A DNA stretch of 64,000 nucleotides from Candidatus Phytoplasma ziziphi (GCF_003640545.1 NZ_CP025121.1:496001-560000); one strand, 5' to 3'. Shown: positions 1 to 9,443, numbered from the stretch's first letter. Notes: generated from the letters alone by a model not told the origin. A program made the numbers and translations.

Positions 1-1
1 C

Positions 2-427
2 TTCCAATTTATTAAAAACCCTAATAATATATTTACTTATATATTAGACGAGATTAAACTTCCAGACGGAAACAGTCGTGATTTTATTTTAACCAAACAA
101 AAAAACAGAAATCATAATAATGATATTATTATTCAAATAGACCCAAATTATAATAATGATATTATTTTGATTGAACAAAAATTAAATATAAATGAATTAA
201 AAGAAATATTAGACAAATTACAAAAAAAAATAGATCAACCTGATAATAATCAAAGATCTGTTGATTTATTAATATATTCAAATATTTTAAAACAATTAGA
301 ACAAAAAACTTTTGAAGAACTATTGTATTTACCTCTGGTTAAAGGAACAAAATATAAAATATATAGAAATTTAGAAAATGATTTTGTAAATTCATTTCTT
401 TTGTGGAGATTAAATGATGATTGTTAA
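2..427 (+). CDS. C-terminal part of an unknown protein (cut by window edge)
   Basis: The reading frame is open from the first bases of the window, so the 5' end lies outside. The visible 141 residues are hydrophilic, rich in Asn, Ile and Lys, without a membrane segment or a motif I recognise. The residues DPNYNNDII recur as an approximate echo of an earlier NNDIII, a hint of a short internal repeat. The stop codon lies inside the start of the downstream ftsH (14-nt overlap), so the two are probably cotranscribed and translationally coupled. Residues resembling an internal TTG start near 167 are more likely ordinary codons. Function unknown. Confidence 0.7.
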   Translation, partial: FQFIKNPNNIFTYILDEIKLPDGNSRDFILTKQKNRNHNNDIIIQIDPNYNNDIILIEQKLNINELKEILDKLQKKIDQPDNNQRSVDLLIYSNILKQLEQKTFEELLYLPLVKGTKYKIYRNLENDFVNSFLLWRLNDDC

Positions 428-2228
428 CATATTTAAAAAAATAATTTTAAAAATTAAACAAAAAATATTTTTGTTAATGTTATATTTCTTATTAGGTTCC
501 TTATTATTCATTATTTTATATAATTATTATAAAAATTATTATAATTTGCCGAAAGTAGAAAATGATTTTCACATATTAAATTATGATATCCATAAAAATA
601 AAATAAAAAATATATTTTATCAACTTAAATATGATTTATTAAAAGGTGATTATTTATATATTAAAGTAACTCATAAAGATACAGCAGAATCTTATTATTG
701 CAAAACTAACGCTGTATTTTATGATGCATTTTCCGTTTTAATAAGTAAAAAAATTCAAGAAAATCAATTAGCATTAAAAGATATAAATTCACCTCTTGAT
801 TCTGATATTTCGAAAACAATTTTATGTATATTTCAGTTTATTGGCGGATTATCTAACATTGTTTTTATGTTTTATATTTTTAATGCTATTAAAAATAGTT
901 CAGGCCAACTCAACTCTAACCCTCTTATATCTTCGAAACAAAAATCTAGATTTACATTCAAAGATGTTGCTGGCAATGAAGAAGAAAAAGAAGAAATGAA
1001 AGAATTAATTGATTTCTTAAAAAAACCTAAAAAGTATGCTGCTGTAGGAGCTAAAATACCTAAAGGTATTTTATTAGAAGGCCCTCCTGGAACAGGTAAA
1101 ACTTTATTAGCGAAAGCTTTAGCTGGAGAAGCAGGAGTTCCTTTTTATGCGGTTTCAGGTTCTGAATTTGTTGAAAAATATGTCGGTGTCGGTGCTTCTC
1201 GTGTCAGAGAATTATTTAAAGAAGCTAAGTATAACGCTCCTTGCATTCTTTTTATTGATGAAATAGATGTTTTAGGTGGTAAAAGAGGTGGTTTTTCAGG
1301 AGGATCTCAAGAAACAGATCAAACTCTTAACCAATTATTAACTGAAATGGATGGTTTTACTTCAACACAAGGAATCATTATCATCGGAGCTACTAATAGA
1401 GCGGATATGTTAGATTCAGCTTTATTAAGACCAGGAAGATTCGATCGCAAATTTATAGTTGGTCTACCTGATGTTAAAGCTAGAGAAGCTATTTTAAAAG
1501 TTCATGTTCGTAATAAAAATATTTCTCCTGATATTAATTTTAATCAATTAGCGAAACAAACTCCAGGTATGAGTGGAGCTCAATTAGAAGCTGTTTTAAA
1601 TGAAGCTTCTATTTTAACAGTCAGAAATCAAAAAGAAATGATTACAATGGAAGAACTAGAAGAAGCGATTGATAGAGTACTTATGGGTCCAGCTAAAAAA
1701 TCCATTAAATATACTGAAGAAGAAAGAAAAATGGTCGCTTACCATGAAGCTGGACACGCAGTCATTGGTTTAAAATTAGAACATGCTCAAAAAGTTCAAA
1801 AAATAACTATCATTCCAAGAGGTTCAGCAGGCGGTTATAACTTAATGTTACCTGAAAAAGAAACCTTCTTTTCTTCTAAAAAAAGAATGTTAGCAAATAT
1901 CGTTTCTTATTTAGGAGGTAGAGTAGCTGAAGAATTAGTTTTTGATGATGTTTCCAATGGAGCTTATGATGACTTTAAACAAGCAACTAAAATAGCTCGT
2001 TTAATGGTTACTAAATATGGAATGAGTGATTTAGGAATTACTCAAGATTCAGAATTCTCTGATAAAAAAACGATTGATACAGAAATTAAAAAAATAATAG
2101 ATCAATGTTATAAAGAATGTCAAAAAGTGATTAAAGAAAATAAATCTTTATTAGATAAAATAGTTGATTTATTATTAGAAAAAGAAACTATTAATAAAGA
2201 AGAGATAGAAAAATTAACAATTGTTTAA
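414..2228 (+). CDS. ftsH: FtsH/HflB membrane ATP-dependent zinc metalloprotease
   Basis: A 604-residue, full-length FtsH (AAA+ ATPase plus M41 peptidase). Family members degrade membrane and misfolded proteins as hexamers at the inner face of the cytoplasmic membrane. Visible in order: membrane segment 1 (about 17-39), a divergent outer domain, membrane segment 2 (about 134-157), Walker A GPPGTGKT (223-230), pore loop KYVG, Walker B ILFIDE (278-283), arginine finger region LRPGRFDR, zinc site HEAGH (444-448), and the downstream Asp in AYDDFKQAT expected to be the third zinc ligand. All catalytic residues are present. It overlaps the preceding gene by 14 nt. From about residue 165 onward it is almost identical to the other two copies in the window, while the first 160 residues differ, which suggests gene conversion of the catalytic half. 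Confidence 0.96.
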   Translation: MMIVNIFKKIILKIKQKIFLLMLYFLLGSLLFIILYNYYKNYYNLPKVENDFHILNYDIHKNKIKNIFYQLKYDLLKGDYLYIKVTHKDTAESYYCKTNAVFYDAFSVLISKKIQENQLALKDINSPLDSDISKTILCIFQFIGGLSNIVFMFYIFNAIKNSSGQLNSNPLISSKQKSRFTFKDVAGNEEEKEEMKELIDFLKKPKKYAAVGAKIPKGILLEGPPGTGKTLLAKALAGEAGVPFYAVSGSEFVEKYVGVGASRVRELFKEAKYNAPCILFIDEIDVLGGKRGGFSGGSQETDQTLNQLLTEMDGFTSTQGIIIIGATNRADMLDSALLRPGRFDRKFIVGLPDVKAREAILKVHVRNKNISPDINFNQLAKQTPGMSGAQLEAVLNEASILTVRNQKEMITMEELEEAIDRVLMGPAKKSIKYTEEERKMVAYHEAGHAVIGLKLEHAQKVQKITIIPRGSAGGYNLMLPEKETFFSSKKRMLANIVSYLGGRVAEELVFDDVSNGAYDDFKQATKIARLMVTKYGMSDLGITQDSEFSDKKTIDTEIKKIIDQCYKECQKVIKENKSLLDKIVDLLLEKETINKEEIEKLTIV

Positions 2229-2244
2229 ATATTTAATTAATAAT

Positions 2245-2281
2245 AAAAAAAAAGAAACTTTTTAAAAGTTTCTTTTTTTTT
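2245..2281 (+). terminator. Rho-independent terminator after ftsH
   Basis: An A-rich stem with core AGAAACT and AGTTTCT is followed by a run of T about 20 bases after the ftsH stop. Both flanks are homopolymeric, so it could stop transcription from either direction. Confidence 0.8.
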
Positions 2282-2495
2282 ATTATTAATTAGAAAAAAT
2301 ATATAATTTTTTACAAATAATTTTTTAAAAAATTAAATAATTATTATATAATTTAAAAATAAAATTTGAAAGAAAAATGTCTACCTTTGTTCCTTAATTG
2401 ATTATATATCACGATATTTAGGCCTCTTTATTGTATTTATTTATGTTTGATTTTATATTTTTCATCTTTTTTAGCTCCTTTAATTTTTAATTTAT

Positions 2496-2822
2496 TTATT
2501 TAAATAAAAAACCTTCGAAAGAGTCTTTGATGGATTCATTTTGTATTATTTTATTTTCATGGTTGTACTTGCTAAAAGTTTTTAAAGCACCGTCAATTTT
2601 GTATAAAATATATTCTTCTAGATGACCAGAATACTTGTGAAAACGAGAAATTGATTTTGCTCTATAAGAATCTTCATGAAATGATTTCCAATATTCTTTG
2701 TCATTCGTTTCTTTTTGTTGTTTTTGTTCATATTCTTGTCGATCTTTTTCTTGTTGTTTAGAAAAATCTTGTCGGTATTTTGTTTGTTGTTTAAAAAGAA
2801 TATAGATTTCCCTATAAAAAAA
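2496..2822 (-). pseudogene. Start-less reading frame, Gln/Lys-rich protein remnant
   Basis: About 108 codons are open on the minus strand but contain no ATG, GTG or TTG in a sensible start position, and a TAA lies immediately upstream in frame. The translation begins with a Gln/Glu/Lys-rich, coiled-coil-like stretch (for example KQQEKDRQEYEQKQQK) and continues into a mixed segment with EDSYRAKSISRFHKYSGH. The ordered amino-acid composition suggests former coding sequence that lost its 5' end. It lies downstream of the two exported-protein genes on the same strand. A non-canonical start such as ATT cannot be excluded. Function unknown. Confidence 0.45.
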
Positions 2823-2889
2823 TTATTGGTATTAGAATTGGTGTTAAAATTGTAATTGTATCTCTAAATTATTGAATAATTATTTTTAA

Positions 2890-3810
2890 TTAATTTTTTT
2901 TATTTAAACGAATTATTTCACATTCCGGATGAATGCCATTAATAAAAGTAAATATATAAATATTTTTTGCCCCATTAACATATTTTGATAAAAATTCTTC
3001 GAATTTTTCGAGAGAATCTATTTGTTGATTTGTAGGGAGTAATCTAATTCCGCCATCAAAATAAACAGCTCCCATTTTGTGTAATTTAGTTAAAGTAACT
3101 GATGGTAACTGTTTAACTAAACGAGAATCAGGAGTAGAGTTATAACAACCTAATTTAATTTCTTTTGGTTTTTCAGTGATGTCTGGTTCTTTGTTTAATA
3201 ACCAATCATTAATAAAATCTTTTTTGCCTAAATCATTCAATATATGCGTAAACGGAACCGATTTTTTTGTTTTAATAATGGAATCATTTGCTGGAGTTTT
3301 TTTATTAATATCCCAAAAAACAAAAGCTTCTTCAATAGCGAATTCGTATTTTAAGAGATCATCGAGAGTATATTTATTATCATAGTTTTGATATGTTGTT
3401 CCCAAAGGATTATTATCTCTTTTTTTTAAATAAACACCTAATAAATCGTTTGGTGGGTCTTTAAAAATACTACTTAAACAAAACTGCCCAGCATCAGAAG
3501 TACTTGGATTATAACTTGGATTTTGGTTTGGTCTTGGATAAATGTTCTTATCAGGATAACCCAAATATTTCATTATTTTAGAAATATCATCTTTTGAATT
3601 AAGATAAATATCGGTTCTTTTCATCTTAGGTTGATCAGCTAACTCTTTTTGAATTCGACCATCTAATAATTTAATAGGTGTTTCAATTTCATAACGAAAA
3701 TAAGAAACAGCAAAAACAGAATATAAAAGATAAGCAAAAATAAAACATAAAAGAATAGTAAATAAAAAGATAATAATAATTTTAAATATAGGTTTAGTTA
3801 ATTTGAACAT
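2890..3810 (-). CDS. Membrane-anchored exported protein, 306 aa
   Basis: An uncleaved signal-anchor-like helix spans about residues 9-35, preceded by a short Lys-containing cytoplasmic tail, so most of the protein should be outside the cell. The outer part is polar, with an Asn/Pro-rich stretch (PRPNQNPSYNPSTSD) near residue 100, and ends with a segment containing YFDGGIRLLP. A similar GGIRxxxP ending occurs in the 620-residue protein at 55.3-57.2 kb, so the two may be distant relatives. It follows a 198-residue exported protein by 49 bp on the same strand, probably in one operon. A ribosome site (AGGAGG) lies just upstream of the ATG. No enzymatic motif seen. A host-interface or AAA+ partner role is only inferred from context. 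Confidence 0.75.
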   Translation of the reverse strand: MFKLTKPIFKIIIIFLFTILLCFIFAYLLYSVFAVSYFRYEIETPIKLLDGRIQKELADQPKMKRTDIYLNSKDDISKIMKYLGYPDKNIYPRPNQNPSYNPSTSDAGQFCLSSIFKDPPNDLLGVYLKKRDNNPLGTTYQNYDNKYTLDDLLKYEFAIEEAFVFWDINKKTPANDSIIKTKKSVPFTHILNDLGKKDFINDWLLNKEPDITEKPKEIKLGCYNSTPDSRLVKQLPSVTLTKLHKMGAVYFDGGIRLLPTNQQIDSLEKFEEFLSKYVNGAKNIYIFTFINGIHPECEIIRLNKKN

Positions 3811-3859
3811 ATTTTATTAACACCTCCTACTCCTTTATGTTTTTGCTATTTCATTGTTG

Positions 3860-4456
3860 TTATTTAAGTTGGTTTGTTGTAATATCTGCTTTTCCTTCTG
3901 GGAAAGAATTACCATTTGTATCAACTAATTCGTATGTAATCTTTAAATCTAATTTAGGGTCGTTTTGTGAATTTGGGATAATTTGATTTTGTTCGAGTGC
4001 TATTTGTATTTCCATTTCTGTTTTATTTGCTTCCCATTTAACTTTATCTTTATTATATTCAGTATTATTAATTTTTATTGAAAGATTGAAATATTTTTCA
4101 GGTTCTGTAAAAGTATTATGAGTAACACAAGAATTAGTTATTTTTAAATATACATCTTTGTTATCAAAAGCGCTAATGTTTTTTAATTCAGCTTTGTGTG
4201 TAACTTCCATTTTATGAACATATTTGTTTGTGTTAAAATTAGGAATAAGAGTTGGTAAAAGAATTTTGGCAATGTCAGTTCTTTTTGTTTCTTTAACTTC
4301 AAAAACAGCAATTCCATCTTTTCCCGGTAATTTCGTTGGTATTGACATTTCTTTCTTGAAATAACCAGTTGCAGCCAAAATAAAAACAATAGAACAACAT
4401 AAAATGGTAAAAAGTGATAAAATAGTAAAAATTTTATTTTTAATTTGAATTTTCAT
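3860..4456 (-). CDS. Membrane-anchored exported protein, 198 aa
   Basis: Residues about 10-30 form one hydrophobic helix after a basic N-terminus. The rest is a polar, beta-rich-looking domain without recognised motifs. The C-terminal stretch LKITYELVDTNGNSFPEG resembles VQVNYNLVDDTGELHSF near the end of the 450-residue protein at 57.3-58.6 kb, so this pair of genes may be a shortened version of the two-gene pair upstream of the AAA+ gene there. A purine-rich ribosome site (AGAAGGAAAA in the minus sense) lies just upstream of the ATG. First gene of a likely two-gene operon with the 306-residue protein. Function unknown. Confidence 0.75.
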   Translation of the reverse strand: MKIQIKNKIFTILSLFTILCCSIVFILAATGYFKKEMSIPTKLPGKDGIAVFEVKETKRTDIAKILLPTLIPNFNTNKYVHKMEVTHKAELKNISAFDNKDVYLKITNSCVTHNTFTEPEKYFNLSIKINNTEYNKDKVKWEANKTEMEIQIALEQNQIIPNSQNDPKLDLKITYELVDTNGNSFPEGKADITTNQLK

Positions 4457-4611
4457 AATTATTTTCCTTCTTAGGATATTTTTTTGAAATGTATATTTTC
4501 TTTTTCTTTATGATCTTTATAAACAAAAGTAATAAATTAAAAAAAGAATTAAATAATATTGTTTTCTTTTAATTGAAATTAATTTTATTTTTTTAAATTT
4601 TTTTTAATAAA

Positions 4612-4745
4612 TTATGTAATTTGTTTATCTTTAACAATGTTTACATCTTTAGAATTGTCATTAACAAAAGCTTTTGTCATAACAACCATTAGTTCTCAAG
4701 CTTTAAATTTTAATTTTTCAGATACTTCATTATAAAGAGGATTTT
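4612..4745 (-). pseudogene. Short coding remnant with in-frame TGA
   Basis: Within the 530-bp gap on the minus strand a frame reads ...KLKFKA, TGA, ELMVVMTKAFVNDN... and stops at TAA. The 23 codons after an internal ATG look like real protein, and the frame continues upstream through a TGA. Since TGA is a stop elsewhere in the window, this is best read as a decayed gene. More fragments of coding-like sequence extend to about 4970 in shifting frames. Too short to assign to a family. Confidence 0.3.
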
Positions 4746-4983
4746 AAAAAAACTACATTTAGTTTGTGTTTTTGAAAATCTTTGATTGTATATTTAAAAT
4801 AATTTCCTTATATTAACAGTTGTATGTCGCCACATATCATTGATAAATCTTTTGTTTTAAATTTTTTCATCTATACCACGGATTTAAAAAAATATCCGTA
4901 TTTTGAATATTAATTAATAAACAGTTGTTGTTTTTGGATGCCATATTGACAAAATATATTGAACAACATGAATCATATTTATC

Positions 4984-5292
4984 TTAAAATTCACTAATTT
5001 TATCTTTGATTTTTTTATCTTTAACTTTAAAAAAATAAAAAAACAAAGGAGCGAAAATAAGAATAAAAATATGTAAATGTGCATCTGCATCCTTAAAAAT
5101 ATAAAATTTTAAAGCTTTCCAAAAATTGAAAGATTCTTCTTTTTTTGTCAAATTATGATACATTTCCATAAAAATATATATTCTAAAAAGAAAATAAAAA
5201 ATTAAAATAGAATAATATGAAAAAATAATTATTTTTTGTGTTTTGGAAAATATTTTTTTATTTTCTTGAGATAATTTATCAAAATTAATCAA
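4984..5292 (-). CDS. Small membrane protein with two predicted helices, 102 aa
   Basis: The protein has a hydrophilic N-terminus, one helix at about residues 23-43 and a second at about 74-92, with both ends charged and probably cytoplasmic. A strong ribosome site (TAAGGAGGAAAG in the minus-strand sense) sits 8-12 bases before the ATG, which fixes the start. Transcription probably begins at the T-tract promoter about 50 bases upstream. No recognised domain. Short membrane proteins of this kind recur in the window, each with its own copy of the same promoter repeat. Confidence 0.65.
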   Translation of the reverse strand: MINFDKLSQENKKIFSKTQKIIIFSYYSILIFYFLFRIYIFMEMYHNLTKKEESFNFWKALKFYIFKDADAHLHIFILIFAPLFFYFFKVKDKKIKDKISEF

Positions 5293-5338
5293 TTTTTTAC
5301 TTTCCTCCTTACTAACTATTAATTAATATCATTTACAA

Positions 5339-5365
5339 ATTATAAACAAAAAAAAAAAAAAACAA
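5339..5365 (-). promoter_or_regulatory. T-tract promoter, T15, 15-bp spacer
   Basis: Read on the minus strand: TTG, fifteen T, GTT, TATAAT. Taking TTGTTT as -35 and TATAAT as -10 gives a spacer of 15, shorter than the usual 17. It precedes the 102-residue membrane protein gene, with AGGAGG downstream. The same block with different T counts precedes other genes. Confidence 0.6.
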
Positions 5366-5439
5366 TTTTAACATTCAGTTGTTTTATAAAGTATCCGATT
5401 AATTTTTATAATAAAAAAATAATCTTTTTTTATAAAAAA

Positions 5440-5485
5440 ATATCTTTACTTATAATAATTAAAATTATTATAAGTAAAGATGAAA
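5440..5485. repeat. Dispersed palindrome (TATCTTTACTTATAATAA type)
   Basis: An almost perfect hairpin of about 18-bp arms with sequence ATCTTTACTTATAATAA and its complement lies upstream of the T-tract promoter. Copies with small changes (ACTTAT, GCTTAT, AATTAT) occur near 8725, 14040, 16770, 16938, 17108, 17680, 18000 and 18150. The compensating changes in both arms keep the stem, so the structure appears to be selected or copied as a unit. The remaining sequence to about 5820 is A/T repeat shared with 8.8-9.1 and 14.1-14.4 kb. Confidence 0.75.
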
Positions 5486-5824
5486 AAATATTTGAAATCA
5501 TTATGTTTATAGATAATTATCTTATTTTATAATTTTAGATATTTTTTTTATTTAAAATTTTTTTATATAAAAAAATTTTTTTTATTTAAAAAAAGAATAG
5601 AATAAATTTTTAAATAAATTATAAAAAATAATATAAATTTAAAAATTATTGATTTAGTAAAAAAAATTTTACTGTTATGTTTTGGATAAAATTTTATAGT
5701 CATAAATTCAAACATGTTTAAGATTATTACAGTTGGTTAGGCGAAAGTGTTCTTAAAGTTTAGATACTTTTTATTTTTTTTAAAATACTTTATACAAGAA
5801 AAAAATTATTTTAGTTTTTTAATA

Positions 5825-5857
5825 ATAAAAAAAAGACTCACTAATAGGTCAGTCTTA
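5825..5857 (-). terminator. Terminator hairpin, AGACT/AGTCT stem
   Basis: AAAAAGACT...AGTCTT with a T-run in the minus sense lies downstream of the 127-residue protein gene. The same module occurs at about 9108-9138, 10715-10742 and 14440-14463. Confidence 0.7.
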
Positions 5858-5901
5858 AAGATTGTTTAAAAAAATAAAAGTTTTTAAGGTTTTCAAATAT
5901 C

Positions 5902-6285
5902 TTAATATTGCGGATTTTGTGGCGGATAAGGGGGATATTGTTGTTTGCGAAAAAAAATTTTTTCATCTTTTTTACCTCCAAAAGAAATTAAACCAGAAAG
6001 TAAAATTACAACTATATAACTTAGATATATTTTTTTGGAGTGTTTTTGTTCCCAATCATCATCTACTTCTTCTGGATCTAGTAGATTTATTCGGACTTCT
6101 TTTTCGCCATATAAAATTACTTTTTTCGCTAATTTCCATTTGTCTGTTTTTGAATATCCAAATTCTGGATTATTGCTTAATTTGATAAAATGAATTATTC
6201 TACCATTTAACGGCCATAAAAACAATATCCAAAAAATAAAAGATATAATTCTTGTGAAACTAAATTTTATAGAAAAATTTCTCAT
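5902..6285 (-). CDS. Small two-helix membrane protein with Pro-rich tail, 127 aa
   Basis: The N-terminus MRNFSIKFSF is followed by a helix at about residues 10-30, a polar loop of about 55 residues, a second helix YLSYIVVILLSGLISFGG (about 87-106) and a Pro/Gln/Tyr tail with YPPYPPQNPQY. It is clearly paralogous to the 122-residue protein at 14.5-14.9 kb: both ends match, while the loop differs completely. The ends are therefore conserved and the exposed loop is variable, a pattern typical of surface proteins under diversifying pressure. A third, decayed copy of the tail is at 10.8 kb. Upstream lies a TATAAT box preceded by an A7T8 tract. Function unknown. Confidence 0.75.
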   Translation of the reverse strand: MRNFSIKFSFTRIISFIFWILFLWPLNGRIIHFIKLSNNPEFGYSKTDKWKLAKKVILYGEKEVRINLLDPEEVDDDWEQKHSKKIYLSYIVVILLSGLISFGGKKDEKIFFRKQQYPPYPPQNPQY

Positions 6286-6382
6286 TTTATCAAAACACCT
6301 TTTTTTATTAATTAATATTATTTATAATTATAAACAAAAAAAATTTTTTTGTTTAATAAAAAAATTTCTCATAAAAATTTAA

Positions 6383-8485
6383 TCAAGAAATATTTTCATT
6401 TATTCTCAAACGATACGCAGTTTTAATATCTTTGATGTTGATGCGATCTCTAGGCGGTGTTTCTTTTGTTCTTTCTAAAATAAAAGTATTAACTGACTCA
6501 TCTAATATACTAGTTAAAATACGATTGGCTTTTTGGTAATCTGGTAATTTTTCTAATGCTTGATTAACATCGTTTAATAAATATTCTTTTGCTTCTTCGC
6601 TGTATGGATTGTTTCTTTTTTTAATCATGGATTCTAAGAATTGTTTACGTTCATCTAAGTTTCCTGGTTTTACTTCAATTTTGTAAGTAAAACGAGATTT
6701 AATAGCTTCGTCGATTTTTTCAATATGGTTGGTGGCTCCGATGATAAAAATAGGTTTTTTCGGGTCGTTGTCAATACTTGACATTTGGACTTTAAATTCA
6801 TTAATGATATTAACAGTTTCGGAAGTATTTCTAGATTGATCATTGACTAAACTTTTAAAAACTTCTTCGCATTCGTCAATGAAAATGATTGCTCCTCCGG
6901 ATTTTTGAGCTTCTTGTCTCGCGGTAATAAATAAATCACGAACTAACTGTGGCGCTTCACCAACTATTCCTTTTGAAAATTGAGATGCGGTTGTGTTAAA
7001 GAATGGTAAATTCGCTTCTTTGGCTAATGCTTGTGCGAAAGTAGTTTTACCAGTTCCGGGAACTCCGTATAATAAAATACCAGTGGGAATTTTAAATTCA
7101 CCGACATTTGAAATTTCTTTGACGTTCTTCAACAAAGTTAAAAAACGATCTGCGGCAGCTCGTTCGTCTTTAAATCCAATTAATTTATCAAATGATGGCA
7201 TTTTAGTTAAGTCCGTTTTTAGAAAATCTTCCTTATTAACATTTTTACTAGTATCTTGTGCAAAAATGATTTTGTATGCTTGTTTTAAATCTTCGGAATT
7301 AATTTCTTGTCTTTTATTACCATCAGTTCCTCTGTTTTGAGCGAAGATATTAGCCGTAGTTTTTAAAAGGTTTTCTAAAGTACGATTGGCTTTTAAAAAT
7401 TCTTTCTTCTTAGGTAAGGTTTCTAAAGATTCGTTGATTTCTTCGAATAAATATTTTTTCGCTTCTTCGCTGTATGGGTTTTTTCTTTTGTCAATCATAA
7501 ATTCTAAGAATTGTTCACGTTCTGTTTTATTACCTGGTTTTACTTCAATGTTGTAAGGGAAACGAGATTTAATAGCTTCGTCGATTTTTTCAATATGGTT
7601 GGTGGCTCCGATGATAAAAATAGGTTTTTCAAGATTATTATTAATAGATGTCATTTCGGTTTTAAATTGGTTAACCACGTTGGCCACTTCCGATTCAGCC
7701 CTTAAGTCTCCTAAATTAGTAAAGATGGTTTCACATTCATCTAAGAAAATGATGGCGCCTTTATTTTGTGCAGCTATTTTTCTTGCTGATTCAAATAAAT
7801 CTCTAACCATTTGAGGTGCCATACCTTTATATGCTTGAGAGAATGAGGAACTACTTACTTCAAAGAAAGGTAAATCAGTTTCTTTGGCTAAGGCACGAGC
7901 TAAGGTGGTTTTTCCTGTTCCAGGACAACCATACATTAAAATACCAAGTGGCGCTTCCACTTCACCAATTCCTTTGTAGTTATCTTTATTTTTAAAATAA
8001 TCTATAAATCCTTCTGTTGCTTTTAATTCATCTTTAAAACCAATTAGTTGCTTAAAAGATAAAAATTTTTGAGAATCAGATGGTTTAAATAATAATTCTT
8101 TTTCTTTTGTTGATTTTGATTCTTTGGAATCAGGTCCTGATTTGTTATTTTTTATTTCTTCTTTGAATGCATTTTCTAATTTATTTTGAATTTGTTGCAT
8201 TTGTTGCATTTGTTGCATTTGTTCTAATTGTGTTTGTTTATCGATTTGATATCTTAATCTTTCGTCATTTAGTTGTATTTTTCGGTTTAATTCTTCATTT
8301 TGTTTATCAATTATTTTCAGCAACTCTTGTTTATCAAGTGATTCTTGATCAATAGGTTTCGGATTTGAATAAAAATGATGCAAACAAACACCAGCGCCCA
8401 TAGATAATATAATGCATATAAAAACGATAATAACAAACATCGATTTTTGTTTTAATATCACTGAATCATCATATAATTTTCCCAT
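6383..8485 (-). CDS. Membrane-anchored AAA+ ATPase with two AAA modules, 700 aa
   Basis: Residues about 16-36 form a membrane helix. Next come a Gln/Glu-rich coiled coil with a Met-Gln repeat (QMQQMQQMQQIQ near 89-100) and two complete AAA+ modules. Module 1 has Walker A GCPGTGKT (186-193) and Walker B IIFLDE; module 2 has GVPGTGKT (around 475) and IIFIDE. Both have DECE where FtsH has DEID, and both have the GATNHIEKIDEAIKSRF segment that carries the arginine finger. There is no peptidase domain, so it resembles an unfoldase or remodelling ATPase rather than a protease. The two modules are near-duplicates, also at DNA level. Transcription likely starts at the T16 promoter about 140 bp upstream. 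Similar anchored AAA+ proteins are known from 'Ca. P. mali'; the substrate is unknown. Confidence 0.88.
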   Translation of the reverse strand: MGKLYDDSVILKQKSMFVIIVFICIILSMGAGVCLHHFYSNPKPIDQESLDKQELLKIIDKQNEELNRKIQLNDERLRYQIDKQTQLEQMQQMQQMQQIQNKLENAFKEEIKNNKSGPDSKESKSTKEKELLFKPSDSQKFLSFKQLIGFKDELKATEGFIDYFKNKDNYKGIGEVEAPLGILMYGCPGTGKTTLARALAKETDLPFFEVSSSSFSQAYKGMAPQMVRDLFESARKIAAQNKGAIIFLDECETIFTNLGDLRAESEVANVVNQFKTEMTSINNNLEKPIFIIGATNHIEKIDEAIKSRFPYNIEVKPGNKTEREQFLEFMIDKRKNPYSEEAKKYLFEEINESLETLPKKKEFLKANRTLENLLKTTANIFAQNRGTDGNKRQEINSEDLKQAYKIIFAQDTSKNVNKEDFLKTDLTKMPSFDKLIGFKDERAAADRFLTLLKNVKEISNVGEFKIPTGILLYGVPGTGKTTFAQALAKEANLPFFNTTASQFSKGIVGEAPQLVRDLFITARQEAQKSGGAIIFIDECEEVFKSLVNDQSRNTSETVNIINEFKVQMSSIDNDPKKPIFIIGATNHIEKIDEAIKSRFTYKIEVKPGNLDERKQFLESMIKKRNNPYSEEAKEYLLNDVNQALEKLPDYQKANRILTSILDESVNTFILERTKETPPRDRINIKDIKTAYRLRINENIS
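8196..8222 (-). repeat. In-frame 9-bp tandem repeat in AAA+ gene
   Basis: Three copies of a 9-bp unit (ATGCAACAA in the minus sense) encode the QMQ repeats of the coiled coil. Changes in copy number keep the frame, so only the linker length would vary. Confidence 0.7.
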
Positions 8486-8535
8486 AGTTGTTTTAACTCT
8501 TTCTTTTGTATTTATTTGTTTTGTTATTTCTTTGT

Positions 8536-9145
8536 ATTTAATATAGACTATAAAAAAATTTTATTATTGAATAAAATGGATTATACGTAATTTCAATGTA
8601 TAAATATTTCTATTGTGATTATAAAACAAAAAAAAAAAAAAAACAATTTTAACATTCAGTTTTTTTTATAAGGTATCCAATTAATTTTTATAATAATAAA
8701 ATAATCTTTTTTTATAAAAAAAATATCTTTGCTTATAATAATTTTTTATTATTATAAGCAAAGATAATGTTTAAAATAAATTAGATATTTAATATTAATT
8801 TTGTTTTAATACTTTATTAAATAAGATAATTTATCGTTTTTTTGTTGTCTTTTACTTAATATAAATTAATATAATAAAATTTTTATTATTCAGTAAATAT
8901 CATAAAAATATAATTATCTTATTTTATTATTTTAGATATTTTTTTATTTAAAATTAATTGATTTAGTATAAAAAAATTCAATTTTATACTGTTTCGTTTT
9001 TGATAAAATTTTATAGTCATAAATTCAACCGTGTTTAAGATTATTACAGTTGATTAGTTTTTTTAAGAAGCATTTGAAAACTTTAAACACTTTTGTTTTT
9101 TTTAATAATAAAAAAAGACTAACTAATAGTTAGTCTTTAATTTAC
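8536..9145. repeat. About 600-bp direct repeat, copy 1
   Basis: This gene-free stretch is almost the same, in the same orientation, as 13864-14472. It holds a T-tract promoter, the GCTTAT palindrome (about 8725-8768), a long A/T spacer and an AGACT/AGTCT terminator at its end. The two copies bracket the Amp-like gene and the broken AAA+ gene. Recombination between them would delete about 5.3 kb. Confidence 0.8.
8622..8646 (-). promoter_or_regulatory. T-tract promoter, T16, 17-bp spacer
   Basis: Minus-strand order: TTG, sixteen T, GTTT, TATAAT. The spacer between TTGTTT and TATAAT is 17, the optimum for a housekeeping sigma factor. It lies about 140 bp before the two-module AAA+ gene. Confidence 0.6.
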
Positions 9146-9169
9146 AATCGACTAAAAAACAAGAAATTA

Positions 9170-9362
9170 TATTCCTGAACATGAGCCATTTACTGAAAAA
9201 AAATTAAAGAAACTCATTATACTGAAAAACCAATTAAATCAACTGTTTTCAAATACGACATAAAAACAATACACTTCATTAATGAAATACGATCAATCTA
9301 ATGAAAAATTAATTAAAAAAACTGTATTCCAAGATAACCGAAAAACAAAAATTATTAGTTAA
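9170..9362 (+). pseudogene. DUF2963-like repeat protein remnant
   Basis: In shifting frames this stretch reads TEKPIKSTVFKYD, IKTIHFINE, then after one extra A, YDQSNEKLIKKTVFQDN. That is the spacing of Lys/Tyr/Asn residues seen in DUF2963 repeats of phytoplasma proteins and in the tail of the AAA+ pseudogene at 10.9-11.8 kb. At least two single-base shifts break it and no start is visible. Closest intact-looking relatives in the window are at 11.5-11.8 and 42.1-42.3 kb. Confidence 0.5.
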
Positions 9363-9443
9363 AAAGTATATATAAGTTGTTTTTATTTTTTTATGTTAAA
9401 ATTATTATATAAAATAATAATAAAATAAAATTTATTATTTTAA

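Noticed and set aside
4612-4745. TGA read as tryptophan, as in Mycoplasma
   Set aside because: All intact genes use TGG for Trp and several end in TGA (for example the ATGA overlap at 16135-16138). The TGA here is a stop in a remnant.
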